Shown here piece after piece: positions 34,727 to 42,920 of a DNA stretch of 64,000 bases; position 1 is the first letter of the stretch, and each line of letters begins with the position of its first letter. Source of the DNA: Streptomyces sp. YS415 (GTDB taxonomy: Bacteria; Actinomycetota; Actinomycetes; Streptomycetales; Streptomycetaceae). The stretch covers positions 1-64,000 of the forward strand of contig NZ_JAMJFL010000030.1 in the NCBI RefSeq assembly GCF_023544665.1, read 5' to 3'. The position numbers and the translations under genes are program-made. The notes under the pieces were generated by a model. It searched no databases. It had not been told where the DNA came from and saw only the letters and a list, made by a program, of their open reading frames with translations.

Positions 34727-34766
34727 TCATGGCCGCCCCGGCCGGCGTGCAACGGGGCGGCCATGA
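34727..34766. terminator. Terminator between the duplicated secreted protein and the PPOX gene
   Basis: TCATGGCCGCCCCG (34727-34740) pairs perfectly over 14 bases with CGGGGCGGCCATGA (34753-34766), loop 12. It lies 12 bases past the stop of the minus-strand gene at 34779. Confidence 0.8.
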
Positions 34767-34778
34767 CTGCCTGTCACG

Positions 34779-35591
34779 TCACTGGTCGAGCGTGCAGGCG
34801 GCCAGGGCGCCGAGACCTTGGGGCTTGTCCGCGGTGCGGCCGATGGAGATGGCGATGCGGTCGATGGCGGCGGTGCGCTTGCTCGCCAGGGGGCCGAGGA
34901 TGGCGTTCTGGACGAAGTTGGGTCCGCCTTGGCCGACGGTTTCGGTGAGGCGTTTGTTGGCCTCGTCGATCTGGGTCTGTAGGAGGGCGAGGTTCCGGTC
35001 GACCTCGGCCCGTGCGGTGGCCGGGACCGCGGGGAGCTCGGAGGCGACGTCCGGGCAGCTGATGGTGCCGGGGCCGGTGCCGGTGTCGCCCTCTTCCTCC
35101 GGGGCGGTCACCGGGGGAGTGGCCTCGACCTCCTCCCCGGTGTCGGCGGAGCCGTCGGCGTTCAGTGTGCAGGCGGCCAGGGCGCCGAGACCTTGGGGCT
35201 TGTCCGCGGTGCGGCCGATGGAGATGGCGATGCGGTCGATGGCGGCGGTGCGCTTGCTCGCCAGGGGGCCGAGGATGGCGTTCTGGACGAAGTTGGGTCC
35301 GCCTTGGCCGACGGTTTCGGTGAGGCGTTTGTTGGCCTCGTCGATCTGGGTCTGCAGGAGGGCGAGGTTCCGGTCGACCTCGGCCCGTGCGGTGGCCGGG
35401 ACCGCGGGGAGCTCGGAGGCGACGTCCGGGCAGCTGATGGTGCCGGGGCCGGCCAGGGTGCGGGCGTCGCTCGCGGGTGTCTCCCCGGCGAGCGCGGAGT
35501 TGACGATCACCGCTCCGGACAGCGCCAGCGCGGCGGCGCCGCCGATCAGCGCGACACGACGCTTGCGGTACTTCGGAAGAGCCCTGGACAT
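34779..35591 (-). CDS. Secreted protein of two identical 95-residue repeats
   Basis: 270 residues, family not recognised. Basic N-terminus and hydrophobic segment (VALIGGAAALALSGAVIVNSALA) suggest secretion or membrane anchoring. Residues 47-141 and 172-266 are identical; each begins GTISCPDVASELPAVP and ends GLGALAACTL, so the two Cys of a unit may form a disulfide. The middle is helical (ARAEVDRNLALLQTQIDEANKRL). The units are joined by an acidic linker (ADTGEEVEATPPVTAPEEEGDTG). At DNA level the copies differ at one of 286 positions. It is divergent from argH and ends at a strong terminator. Confidence 0.8.
   Translation of the reverse strand: MSRALPKYRKRRVALIGGAAALALSGAVIVNSALAGETPASDARTLAGPGTISCPDVASELPAVPATARAEVDRNLALLQTQIDEANKRLTETVGQGGPNFVQNAILGPLASKRTAAIDRIAISIGRTADKPQGLGALAACTLNADGSADTGEEVEATPPVTAPEEEGDTGTGPGTISCPDVASELPAVPATARAEVDRNLALLQTQIDEANKRLTETVGQGGPNFVQNAILGPLASKRTAAIDRIAISIGRTADKPQGLGALAACTLDQ
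34792..35077 (-). repeat. 286-bp direct repeat, C-terminal copy
   Basis: Identical to 35167-35452 except T at 34980 (C at 35355), a synonymous Leu change CTA/CTG on the coding strand. Offset between copies is 375 bases, exactly 125 codons. Confidence 0.95.
35167..35452 (-). repeat. 286-bp direct repeat, N-terminal copy
   Basis: Partner of 34792-35077; the 89 bases between the copies encode the acidic linker. The near-identity against normal third-position drift points to recent duplication or gene conversion. Confidence 0.95.
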
Positions 35592-35706
35592 GCGGAAGCC
35601 TCACTCGGGTCGGGGGTGTTCGCTCGGGGATCTCGTGACGAACGCGGCGCCTGCGTCCGCCGAGAGATACGGGAAAGCGATTTCCCCCGTTCAACACCCG
35701 ACTGAA

Positions 35707-35742
35707 TTGACGAATCATGCAGAGTTCTGCATACTCATGCAT
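35707..35742 (+). promoter_or_regulatory. argH promoter with ARG boxes
   Basis: TTGACG (35707-35712), 17 bases and CATACT (35730-35735) form a promoter. ATGCAGA-GT-TCTGCAT (35717-35732) is a dyad with perfect 7-base arms and ATGCAT (35737-35742) adds a second half-site. Both match the ArgR-type pattern found before argC. The rest of the 293-base gap between 35591 and 35885 shows no gene. Confidence 0.7.
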
Positions 35743-35884
35743 GTTCGTCGCCGAAGATCGCCGCCCGGCGCGACCCGTCCTCACCGGCCCGGGCGCCCTG
35801 ACCGGCCCCGCCCCCGACGGCCGCCTCCCCGTTCACGCCACGGGGAGGCGGTGCCCCATCCAGACCCTTCGAGGAGCACACCAA

Positions 35885-37315
35885 GTGAGCAGCAACAGCG
35901 GAGACGTCCGGCTCTGGGGCGCACGGTTCGCCGACGGGCCCGCCGAGGCCCTGGCCAGGCTGTCCGCCTCGGTCCACTTTGACTGGCGGCTCGCGCCGTA
36001 CGACATCGCCGGCTCGCGTGCCCACGCGCGCGTGCTGCACAAGGCGGGACTGCTCTCCGACGACGAGCTGACGCGGATGCTCGCCGGGCTCGACCAGCTG
36101 GCCGCGGACGTCGCCGACGGCTCCTTCGTCGGCACCCTCGCCGACGAGGACGTGCACACCGCCCTCGAGCGGGGCCTGCTGGAGCGCCTGGGCCCCGACC
36201 TCGGCGGCAAGCTCCGCGCGGGCCGCTCCCGGAACGACCAGGTGGCGACCCTGTTCCGGATGTACCTGCGGGACCAGGCGCGCAGCATCGCCGGTCTGAT
36301 CGCCGACCTCCAGGACGCCCTGATCGGCCTGGCGGAGGCCCACCCGGACGTGGCGATGCCCGGCCGCACCCATCTCCAGCACGCCCAGCCGGTGCTCTTC
36401 GCCCACCATGTCCTCGCCCATGTGCAGGCGCTGTCCCGGGACGCCGAGCGGCTGCGCCAGTGGGACGCGCGCACGGCCGTGTCGCCGTACGGCTCGGGCG
36501 CGCTGGCCGGTTCCTCCCTCGGCCTGGACCCGGAGGCGGTCGCCGCCGACCTCGGTTTCGAGCACGGCTCGGTCGCCAACTCGATCGACGGCACGGCCTC
36601 CCGTGACTTCGTCGCGGAGTTCGCCTTCATCACCGCGATGATCGGCGTGAACCTCTCCCGGATCGCCGAGGAGATCATCATCTGGAACACGAAGGAGTTC
36701 TCCTTCGTGACCCTGCACGACGCCTTCTCCACCGGCTCGTCGATCATGCCGCAGAAGAAGAACCCGGACATCGCGGAGCTGGCGCGCGGCAAGTCGGGCC
36801 GGCTGATCGGCAACCTGACGGGCCTGCTGGCGACCCTCAAGGCGCTGCCGCTCGCGTACAACCGCGACCTCCAGGAGGACAAGGAGCCGGTCTTCGACTC
36901 CTGCGACCAGCTCGACGTCCTGCTCCCCGCCTTCACCGGCATGATCGCCACGCTCACGGTCCACCGGGAGCGGATGGAGGAGCTGGCCCCGGCGGGCTTC
37001 TCCCTCGCCACCGACGTGGCCGAATGGCTGGTCAAGCAGGGCGTCCCGTTCAGGGTCGCGCACGAGGTGGCCGGTGCCTGCGTCAAGGCCGCCGAGGCGG
37101 ACGGCAAGGAACTGGACGAGCTGACGGACGAGCAGTTCGCGAAGATCTCCGAGCACCTGACCCCCGAGGTCCGCTCCGTCCTGAACGTCCCCGGCGCCCT
37201 GGCCTCCCGCGACGGCCGCGGCGGCACGGCGCCGAGCGCGGTGGCGACCCAGCTGGCGGAGATCAAGGCGGACGTGGCGGCACAGCACGACTGGGCGACG
37301 GCGAAGCAGGCCTGA
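35885..37315 (+). CDS. argH: Argininosuccinate lyase
   Basis: 476 residues from GTG 35885 with GAGGAG upstream. Fumarase-superfamily signatures: SRNDQVATLFRMYLR, GRTHLQHAQPVLFAHH and the flexible loop GSSIMPQKKNPDIAELARGK holding the catalytic Ser. It splits argininosuccinate into arginine and fumarate, the last step of the pathway. It stands 5.6 kb from argCJBDR but shares ARG-box control. argG and argF are not in the window. Confidence 0.97.
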   Translation: MSSNSGDVRLWGARFADGPAEALARLSASVHFDWRLAPYDIAGSRAHARVLHKAGLLSDDELTRMLAGLDQLAADVADGSFVGTLADEDVHTALERGLLERLGPDLGGKLRAGRSRNDQVATLFRMYLRDQARSIAGLIADLQDALIGLAEAHPDVAMPGRTHLQHAQPVLFAHHVLAHVQALSRDAERLRQWDARTAVSPYGSGALAGSSLGLDPEAVAADLGFEHGSVANSIDGTASRDFVAEFAFITAMIGVNLSRIAEEIIIWNTKEFSFVTLHDAFSTGSSIMPQKKNPDIAELARGKSGRLIGNLTGLLATLKALPLAYNRDLQEDKEPVFDSCDQLDVLLPAFTGMIATLTVHRERMEELAPAGFSLATDVAEWLVKQGVPFRVAHEVAGACVKAAEADGKELDELTDEQFAKISEHLTPEVRSVLNVPGALASRDGRGGTAPSAVATQLAEIKADVAAQHDWATAKQA

Positions 37316-37355
37316 GGGGCGCGGGGAACCGCGCGCCGAGCCGCGACGCGCCCGC
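37316..37355. repeat. Dispersed intergenic repeat after argH
   Basis: GGGGCGCGGGGAACCGCGCG, directly after the argH stop, matches the core at 13526-13545 with one mismatch. It can fold into a short hairpin and may act as the argH terminator. Confidence 0.5.
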
Positions 37356-37443
37356 ACTCGCCGGGTCACCCCGCTCCCGCGCGAAGGTCATCGCGGGTTT
37401 ACGTTGGTCGGAGCCGTACCGGAACGACCGAACGGAGCCCGCG

Positions 37444-38415
37444 ATGCCCTTCGCCCGACTGGCCACCGCCACCACCCCCACCTGCCACATCGGACTGGGC
37501 CTCGCCGCCGTCGGCCGCCCCGGCTACATCAACCTCGGCCGCGACGAGGACCTCGGGGAGAACCGCAGTGTCGACGCCCTGCGCAGCCGTACGCACGAAC
37601 TCCTCGACGCCGCCTACGCCCAAGGCGTCCGCTACGTCGACGTGGCCCGCTCCTACGGCCGCTCGGAGGAGTTCCTCGCCGACTGGCTGAACGCCCGCCC
37701 CGACATCGACGACGTGGTCATCGGCAGCAAGTGGGGCTACACCTACACCGCCGGCTGGTCGGCCGAGGCCGAGACGCACGAAGTCAAGGACCACAGCCTC
37801 CCGACGTACGAGCGTCAGCGCGCCGAGACCGACGCCCTGCTCGGCGACCGGCTCGACCTCTACCAGATCCACTCGGTGACCCCGGACAGCCCCGCCCTCA
37901 CCGACAAGGAACTGCACGCCCGGCTCGCCGAGGCCGCCGCCCAGGGCCTCAGTGTCGGCTTCTCCACCAGCGGGCCCGCCCAGGCGGACGCGATCCGGGC
38001 CGCCCTCGCCGTGACGGTCGACGGCGAGCCCCTCTTCCGTACCGTCCAGTCGACGTACAACCTCCTGGAGACCTCCGCCGCCCCTGCCCTGGCCGAGGCC
38101 CATGACGCCGGGCTCACGGTGATCGTCAAGGAAGCCATGGCCAACGGAAGGCTCGCCGGGCCACACGCCCCGGAGGCCCTGAAGGCCGTGGCCGCCGAGA
38201 CCTCCCTGGGCACCGACGCCATCGCCCTCGCGCACGTCCTGCGCCAGTCCTGGGCCGGAGTCGTCCTGTCCGGCGCCGCGACCGCCGTGCAGCTCGCGTC
38301 CAACCTCCACGCGGCCGTCGTCGACCTCGACGAGGACCAGCTGAGCAGGCTGGCGCAGTTGGTGGAGGAGCCGGGGGCGTACTGGGAGCGGCGCGGCCGG
38401 CTGGCCTGGCACTGA
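37444..38415 (+). CDS. Aldo/keto reductase
   Basis: 323 residues from ATG 37444. TIM-barrel AKR pattern with Asp and Tyr in VRYVDVARSYGRSEEFLADWL, Lys in VVIGSKWGYTY and His in DLYQIHSVTP, the catalytic tetrad. C-terminal cofactor region: VVLSGAATAVQLASNLHA. It reduces carbonyls with NADPH; the substrate is unknown. It has the usual length and lies between argH and the TetR-MFS pair without evident coupling to either. Confidence 0.88.
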   Translation: MPFARLATATTPTCHIGLGLAAVGRPGYINLGRDEDLGENRSVDALRSRTHELLDAAYAQGVRYVDVARSYGRSEEFLADWLNARPDIDDVVIGSKWGYTYTAGWSAEAETHEVKDHSLPTYERQRAETDALLGDRLDLYQIHSVTPDSPALTDKELHARLAEAAAQGLSVGFSTSGPAQADAIRAALAVTVDGEPLFRTVQSTYNLLETSAAPALAEAHDAGLTVIVKEAMANGRLAGPHAPEALKAVAAETSLGTDAIALAHVLRQSWAGVVLSGAATAVQLASNLHAAVVDLDEDQLSRLAQLVEEPGAYWERRGRLAWH

Positions 38416-38441
38416 CCGGCCCATACCGCGTGGCGACGCTA

Positions 38442-38499
38442 TGAGACACGCATGCCCGTGATGAGACAGAGATGTCTCACGTGGGCTATGGTTGTCTCA
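38442..38499. promoter_or_regulatory. Nested four-half-site TetR operator over a leaderless promoter
   Basis: TGAGACA occurs at 38442-38448 and 38462-38468, its complement TGTCTCA at 38473-38479 and 38493-38499. All four are symmetric about the same centre (38470.5), with the half-sites on each side 20 bases apart. TATGGT (38487-38492) with GAGACA (38463-38468) 18 bases upstream makes a promoter whose transcript would begin at the ATG 38499; the last half-site ends on the A of that ATG. Confidence 0.7.
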
Positions 38500-39050
38500 T
38501 GGCTGTCGATCGTGACCACGTGCTGCGCAGCGCAGCCGCCCTGCTCACCCGGAAATCCACGTCCACCATGGACGAGGTCGCCAAGGCCGCCGGGATCAGC
38601 CGGGCCACCCTGCACCGCCTCTTCGCCGGGCGCGACGCGCTCGTCCGCGCGCTGGAGGCGCTCGGCATCGCGGAGTGCGAGGCCGCGCTGGACGCGGCTC
38701 GCCTGGACGAGGGCCCCGCGAGCGACGCCGTACGCCGGCTCGTGCGCGAGATGGAGCCCGCGGCCGGCCTGCTCGCCTTCCTCTACACCGAGAACCAGCT
38801 GTTCGAGGGGGACGGGCAGCACGAGGGCTGGGCCCGGCTCGACGTCCGGATCGCCGGACTGTTCCGGCGCGGCCAGCAGCAGGGCGAGTTCCGGATCGAC
38901 CTCACCCCGGCCTGGCTCACCGAGGCGCTGTACGGCCTGACGGCCTCCGGCGCCTGGGCGGTCCAGGAGGGCAGGGTCGCGGCCAACGACTTCACGCACA
39001 TGATCACCGAGCTGCTGCTCGGCGGCGCACTACGGAGAGAGGAATCATGA
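38499..39050 (+). CDS. TetR family repressor
   Basis: 183 residues from ATG 38499. HTH at about 20-48 (TMDEVAKAAGISRATLHRLFAGRDALVRAL), followed by a helical ligand domain (EMEPAAGLLAFLYTENQLFEG). An in-frame GTG 27 bases upstream lies inside the operator and is rejected. It forms an operon with the MFS gene (ATGA overlap) and should bind the nested operator at its own start, to be released by the drug or metabolite that the pump exports. Confidence 0.9.
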   Translation: MAVDRDHVLRSAAALLTRKSTSTMDEVAKAAGISRATLHRLFAGRDALVRALEALGIAECEAALDAARLDEGPASDAVRRLVREMEPAAGLLAFLYTENQLFEGDGQHEGWARLDVRIAGLFRRGQQQGEFRIDLTPAWLTEALYGLTASGAWAVQEGRVAANDFTHMITELLLGGALRREES

Positions 39051-40570
39051 CCAGCACCCTGCGGCCGGCGGACCCGACCGAGGCGGTGCAGCGTCCGGGC
39101 CGGTGGCTCGCGCTGTCCGTCCTGGTGCTCGCCGTGCTGCTGGTGGCCGTCGACGCGACCGTCCTCGGTCTCGCGACCCCCTACATCAGCGAGGACCTGA
39201 ACCCCACGGGCACCCAGCTCCTGTGGATCGGTGACGTCTACTCCTTCGTCATCGCCGGTCTGCTCGTCTCCATGGGCAGCCTCGGCGACCGAATAGGCCG
39301 CAAGAAGATCCTGCTCGTGGGCGCCACGGCGTTCGGCGCGATATCCGTGCTCAACGCGTACGCGACCACCCCCGAGCTGATGATCCTGGCCCGCGCGCTG
39401 CTCGGCGTCGCCGGTGCCACCCTGATGCCGGCCACGCTCGCCCTGATCCGCAACCTCTTCCACGACCCGCGCGAACGCAGCCTCGCCGTGGGCATCTGGG
39501 GCGCCACCGCCTCCGCGGGCACGGCGGTCGGCCCGATCGTCGGCGGCTTCCTGCTGGAGCACTTCTGGTGGGGCTCGGTCTTCCTGATCAACCTGCCCGT
39601 GATGGCGGTCCTGGTGCTCGTCGGCATCCGGATGCTGCCGGAGTCACGCAATCCGAACCCCGGCCCCTGGGACCTGGCCGGCGTGCTGCTGTCACTGGTG
39701 GGCATGGTCGGCGTGGTCTACGCCGTCAAGGAGGCCGCGGCACACGGCCCGGCGTGGGACTCCCTCGCCGTGGGCCTGCTGGGCGCCGCCGCGCTGTACG
39801 GCTTCGTGCGCCGCCAGTTGACGCTCCCGGCGCCGCTGCTGGACATGCGCCTGTTCCGCAACCGCGGCTTCAGCGGGGCGGTCCTGGCGGACCTGCTGAC
39901 CATCCTCGGCCTGTCCGGACTGGTCTTCTTCCTCTCCCAGTACCTGCAACTCGTCCAGGGCCGCGGCCCCTTCGAGGCGGGCCTCGCCGAACTCCCCGCC
40001 GCCGTGGGCGCGGTGGCGGCCGGTCTGATCGCGGGCCGGACCGCCCGGCGCTGGTCGGTGCGCGCGGTGGTCTCCGGCGGCCTGGCGGCGGTGGGCCTGG
40101 CGCTGGCCGCGCTGACCGTGCTGGACCAGTCGACCGGCTACCCCCTGCTCGGCGCGGCCCTGCTGGTGGTCGGCATCGGCGCCGGATTCTCCTTCACGGT
40201 GACGGCGGACGTCATCCTGTCCTCCGTACCGAAGGAACAGGCCGGTGCGGCCTCGGCGGTGTCGGAAACGGCGTACGAACTGGGCGCGGCCCTCGGCATC
40301 GCCGTCCTGGGGTCCATCGTGACGGGCGTCTACCGGGACTTCACCGGACCGGCGGGCACTCCGGACGCGGCGCACGAGTCGCTCGGCGGCGCGGTGGAAG
40401 CGGCGGCGGGGATGCCCGCGGAGTCGGCGCAGAGCATGCTGGACGCGGCCCGTCAGTCCTTCGTGGACGGCCTGGCCCTCGCGGCGGGCGCGGGAGCGAC
40501 GGTCCTGCTGCTGGCGTCGGTGGCGGCGTGGTTCATGCTCCGCCACCAGAAGCTGGAGAGCCGCCCGTAA
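39047..40570 (+). CDS. MFS drug exporter, DHA2 family
   Basis: 507 residues with about 14 hydrophobic helices. Motif A as GSLGDRIGRKKILL, the D1 Asp in LLVAVDATVLGLATPYI, and motif C-like GATASAGTAVGPIVGGFLLEHFWW are typical of QacA/EmrB proton antiporters. Overlaps the TetR gene by 4 bases, so it is induced with it. A strong terminator follows at 40594. The substrate is unknown. Confidence 0.92.
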   Translation: MTSTLRPADPTEAVQRPGRWLALSVLVLAVLLVAVDATVLGLATPYISEDLNPTGTQLLWIGDVYSFVIAGLLVSMGSLGDRIGRKKILLVGATAFGAISVLNAYATTPELMILARALLGVAGATLMPATLALIRNLFHDPRERSLAVGIWGATASAGTAVGPIVGGFLLEHFWWGSVFLINLPVMAVLVLVGIRMLPESRNPNPGPWDLAGVLLSLVGMVGVVYAVKEAAAHGPAWDSLAVGLLGAAALYGFVRRQLTLPAPLLDMRLFRNRGFSGAVLADLLTILGLSGLVFFLSQYLQLVQGRGPFEAGLAELPAAVGAVAAGLIAGRTARRWSVRAVVSGGLAAVGLALAALTVLDQSTGYPLLGAALLVVGIGAGFSFTVTADVILSSVPKEQAGAASAVSETAYELGAALGIAVLGSIVTGVYRDFTGPAGTPDAAHESLGGAVEAAAGMPAESAQSMLDAARQSFVDGLALAAGAGATVLLLASVAAWFMLRHQKLESRP

Positions 40571-40593
40571 CGGGGCGCGGGGCGCACGCGAAC

Positions 40594-40620
40594 GGCGGGC
40601 CGCTCGGGGAGCGGCCCGCC
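40594..40620. terminator. Bidirectional terminator between MFS and acyltransferase genes
   Basis: GGCGGGCCGCTC (40594-40605) pairs perfectly with GAGCGGCCCGCC (40609-40620), loop GGG, between two convergent genes. Confidence 0.85.
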
Positions 40621-40639
40621 GTCGGGAGGGGTGCGGGGG

Positions 40640-41311
40640 CTACGCCGCCTTCGCCTTGGTGGCGTACATGTCCACGTACTCCTGACCGGACAGGCGCATG
40701 ACCTCGGTCATCACCGAGTCGGTGACCGCGCGCAGGACGTAGCGGTCACGGTCCATGCCGTCGTAGCGGGAGAACTCCATCGCCTCGCCGAAGCGCACCG
40801 TCACCTTGCTGGGGCGCGGCATCCCCGCGCCCCCGGGCTGGATCTTGTCCGTGCCGATCATCGCGAACGGCACCACCGGCGCCCCGGTCATCAGGGTGAG
40901 CCGTGCGATACCGGTCCGCCCGCGGTAGAGGCGGCCGTCGGGCGAGCGGGTGCCCTCGGGGTAGATGCCGAAGAGCTTGCCCTCCTCCAGGATGCGGCGG
41001 CCGGTCATCAGCGCCGCGACGCCGCCCCGGCCACCGTCCCGGTCGACGGGGATCATGCCGACGCCGGTGAAGAACCAGGCCATCAGCCGGCCCTTCAGCC
41101 CCTTGCCGGTGACGTACTCGTCCTTGCCGATGAAGAAGACCTGCCGGTCGCAGACGAGCGGAAGGATCATCGAGTCGATGAAGGTGAGGTGGTTGCCGGC
41201 CAGGATGACCGGACCGTCGCCCGGGATGTGCTCCGCGCCCTCCACCTGTGGGCGGAACATCAGGCGCATGATCGGTCCGAGCACTGCCTTGATGAGCGCG
41301 AAGCGGGACAA
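40640..41311 (-). CDS. plsC: 1-acyl-sn-glycerol-3-phosphate acyltransferase
   Basis: 223 residues from TTG 41311, chosen because GGAGGG stands 4 bases upstream; another TTG at 41329 would add six residues. The acyltransferase motifs are complete: NHLTFID (HxxxxD), FFTGVGMIPVDRDGG, FGIYPEGTRSPDGRLYRGRTG and GAPVVPFAMIG. It acylates lysophosphatidate to phosphatidate at the membrane, or a related lipid. Convergent with the MFS gene. Confidence 0.9.
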   Translation of the reverse strand: MSRFALIKAVLGPIMRLMFRPQVEGAEHIPGDGPVILAGNHLTFIDSMILPLVCDRQVFFIGKDEYVTGKGLKGRLMAWFFTGVGMIPVDRDGGRGGVAALMTGRRILEEGKLFGIYPEGTRSPDGRLYRGRTGIARLTLMTGAPVVPFAMIGTDKIQPGGAGMPRPSKVTVRFGEAMEFSRYDGMDRDRYVLRAVTDSVMTEVMRLSGQEYVDMYATKAKAA

Positions 41312-41393
41312 CGGGCCCTCCGGTGTCAAGGGGTCGATATAAGTCTGTGCAGGTGAGGACGATACTCGCGGTTCCCCGGGTCGCGCACATCGG

Positions 41394-41437
41394 GTTCACG
41401 GGAGTCTTACGCACTGTTGACGCGGGTTTACCTGCGC
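41394..41437 (+). promoter_or_regulatory. Possible PHO box upstream of the glycerophosphodiesterase gene
   Basis: Four 11-base units in a row, GTTCACGGGAG, TCTTACGCACT, GTTGACGCGGG and TTTACCTGCGC, resemble the direct repeats bound by Streptomyces PhoP. They lie about 245 bases before the ATG at 41680 in a 368-base gap that otherwise shows only a TACGAT -10-like motif (41637-41642). Fit to consensus is moderate and decays in the later units. Confidence 0.35.
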
Positions 41438-41679
41438 AGCAGTGCCGTCGCCCGCCGGAAACCCGCGCGGAACGGTGTGACCGACGTCGCGCCGACCCGG
41501 GTGAGGGGGTTCGCCTCACGACTACCCGGGGAGCCGCGCCCGATGCCGACGGTTCGTCAGAACTCTGCCCCCGTACGACATCCCGAATCACCCGCGTGTT
41601 CGATCAGGGGTCTCCCGCCGGTCATGGGGGGCACCCTACGATCGGCCCGCACTGAAGAGCCGAGGGCAGGGAGGCGCTC

Positions 41680-42846
41680 ATGGGAACGCAGGAGTCGGAC
41701 GAGCAGGCGCGCGGAACCGGGCGCCGGGCGCTGCTGGGCGCCGCGGTGCTGGGGGCGGGCGGAGCGGTCCTCGGACTGTCCGGTACGGCCCGGGCCGCGG
41801 GCGACGGGTACGGAGGCGGCGGTGTGAAGAGCCTGCCCAAGCCCACGATCATCGGCCACCGCGGTGCCAGCGGCTACCGGCCAGAGCACACCCTGGCCGC
41901 CTACCAGCTGGCCCTGGACATGGGCGCCCACATCGTCGAGGCCGGCGACCTGGTGCCCACCAAGGACGGCCACCTGGTCTGCCGCCACGAGCCGGAGATC
42001 GGCGGCACCACCGACGTCGCCGACCACCCCGAGTTCGCCGGCCGCAAGACCACCAAGCTGCTCGACGGGGTCGCCACCACCGGCTGGTTCACCGAGGACT
42101 TCACGCTCGCCGAGCTCAAGACGCTCCGCGCGATCGAGCGCATCCCCGGCAACCGCCCGCACAACACCCTCTACAACGGCCGCTGGGAGATCCCCACCTT
42201 CGAAGAGGTGCTCCGCTGGCAGGAGGAGCAGACCCGCAAGCGCGGCAAGCAGGTCTGGATCTACCCCGAGCTCAAGCACCCCACCTACTTCCGCAAGCTG
42301 GGCCTCGGCCTGGAGGAGCGGATCGCGAAGGCGCTGCGCAAGCACGGCAAGCACAAGTGGAACTCCCCGGTCATCGTCCAGTCGTTCGAGCCGACCAGCA
42401 TCCAGCGCCTGCACAAGCTCATCGACAACCCGCTGGTGGTGCTGCTGTCCGGCGCGAGCACGCGGCCGTACGACTTCGTGGACAGCGGTGACCCGCGGAC
42501 CGTCGCCGACCTGATCAAGCCGGCCGGGCTGCGCGAGATCGCCTCCTACGCCCAGGGCATCGGCCCGACCCTCGACCTGATCATCCCGAGGGACGCGAGC
42601 GGCAGGCTCACCACGCCCACCACCCTGGTCGCCGACGCGCACAAGGTGGGCCTGGTCCTGCACCCCTGGACACTGCGCAACGAGAACCCGTTCCTCCCGG
42701 CGGACTTCCGCAAGGGCACGGACGCGGACGCCTACGGCGACGTCTTCGGCGCGTACAAGGCGTACTTCGCCACCGGCATCGACGGGGTCTTCACGGACCA
42801 CCCGGACACCGGTCTGCTGGCCCGCGAGGACTTCGTCAACGGCTGA
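41680..42846 (+). CDS. glpQ: Secreted glycerophosphodiester phosphodiesterase
   Basis: 388 residues. A twin-arginine-like signal (TGRRALLGAAVLGAGGAVLGL) precedes the GDPD barrel: His60 in IIGHRGASGYRPEHTLAAY, the metal region IVEAGDLVPTKDGHLVCRHE, WIYPELKHP and GVFTDHPDTGLL. It hydrolyses glycerophosphodiesters to glycerol 3-phosphate outside the cell, a phosphate-scavenging step. The metal motif here reads E87-A-G-D90, one residue longer than the usual E-x-D. A hairpin pair follows the stop. Confidence 0.9.
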   Translation: MGTQESDEQARGTGRRALLGAAVLGAGGAVLGLSGTARAAGDGYGGGGVKSLPKPTIIGHRGASGYRPEHTLAAYQLALDMGAHIVEAGDLVPTKDGHLVCRHEPEIGGTTDVADHPEFAGRKTTKLLDGVATTGWFTEDFTLAELKTLRAIERIPGNRPHNTLYNGRWEIPTFEEVLRWQEEQTRKRGKQVWIYPELKHPTYFRKLGLGLEERIAKALRKHGKHKWNSPVIVQSFEPTSIQRLHKLIDNPLVVLLSGASTRPYDFVDSGDPRTVADLIKPAGLREIASYAQGIGPTLDLIIPRDASGRLTTPTTLVADAHKVGLVLHPWTLRNENPFLPADFRKGTDADAYGDVFGAYKAYFATGIDGVFTDHPDTGLLAREDFVNG

Positions 42847-42852
42847 GCGCCC

Positions 42853-42908
42853 CACCCCGGTTGGGGTGACAAGCGGCCGCCCGGGCAACCCGCTGCCCCG
42901 GCGGCCGC
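42853..42908 (+). terminator. Double hairpin after the glycerophosphodiesterase gene
   Basis: CACCCC-GGTT-GGGGTG (42853-42868) is followed by GCGGCCGCC (42873-42881) pairing with GGCGGCCGC (42900-42908). The second stem ends 13 bases before the next start codon. Confidence 0.65.
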
Positions 42909-42920
42909 GTCGTGCCGCAT

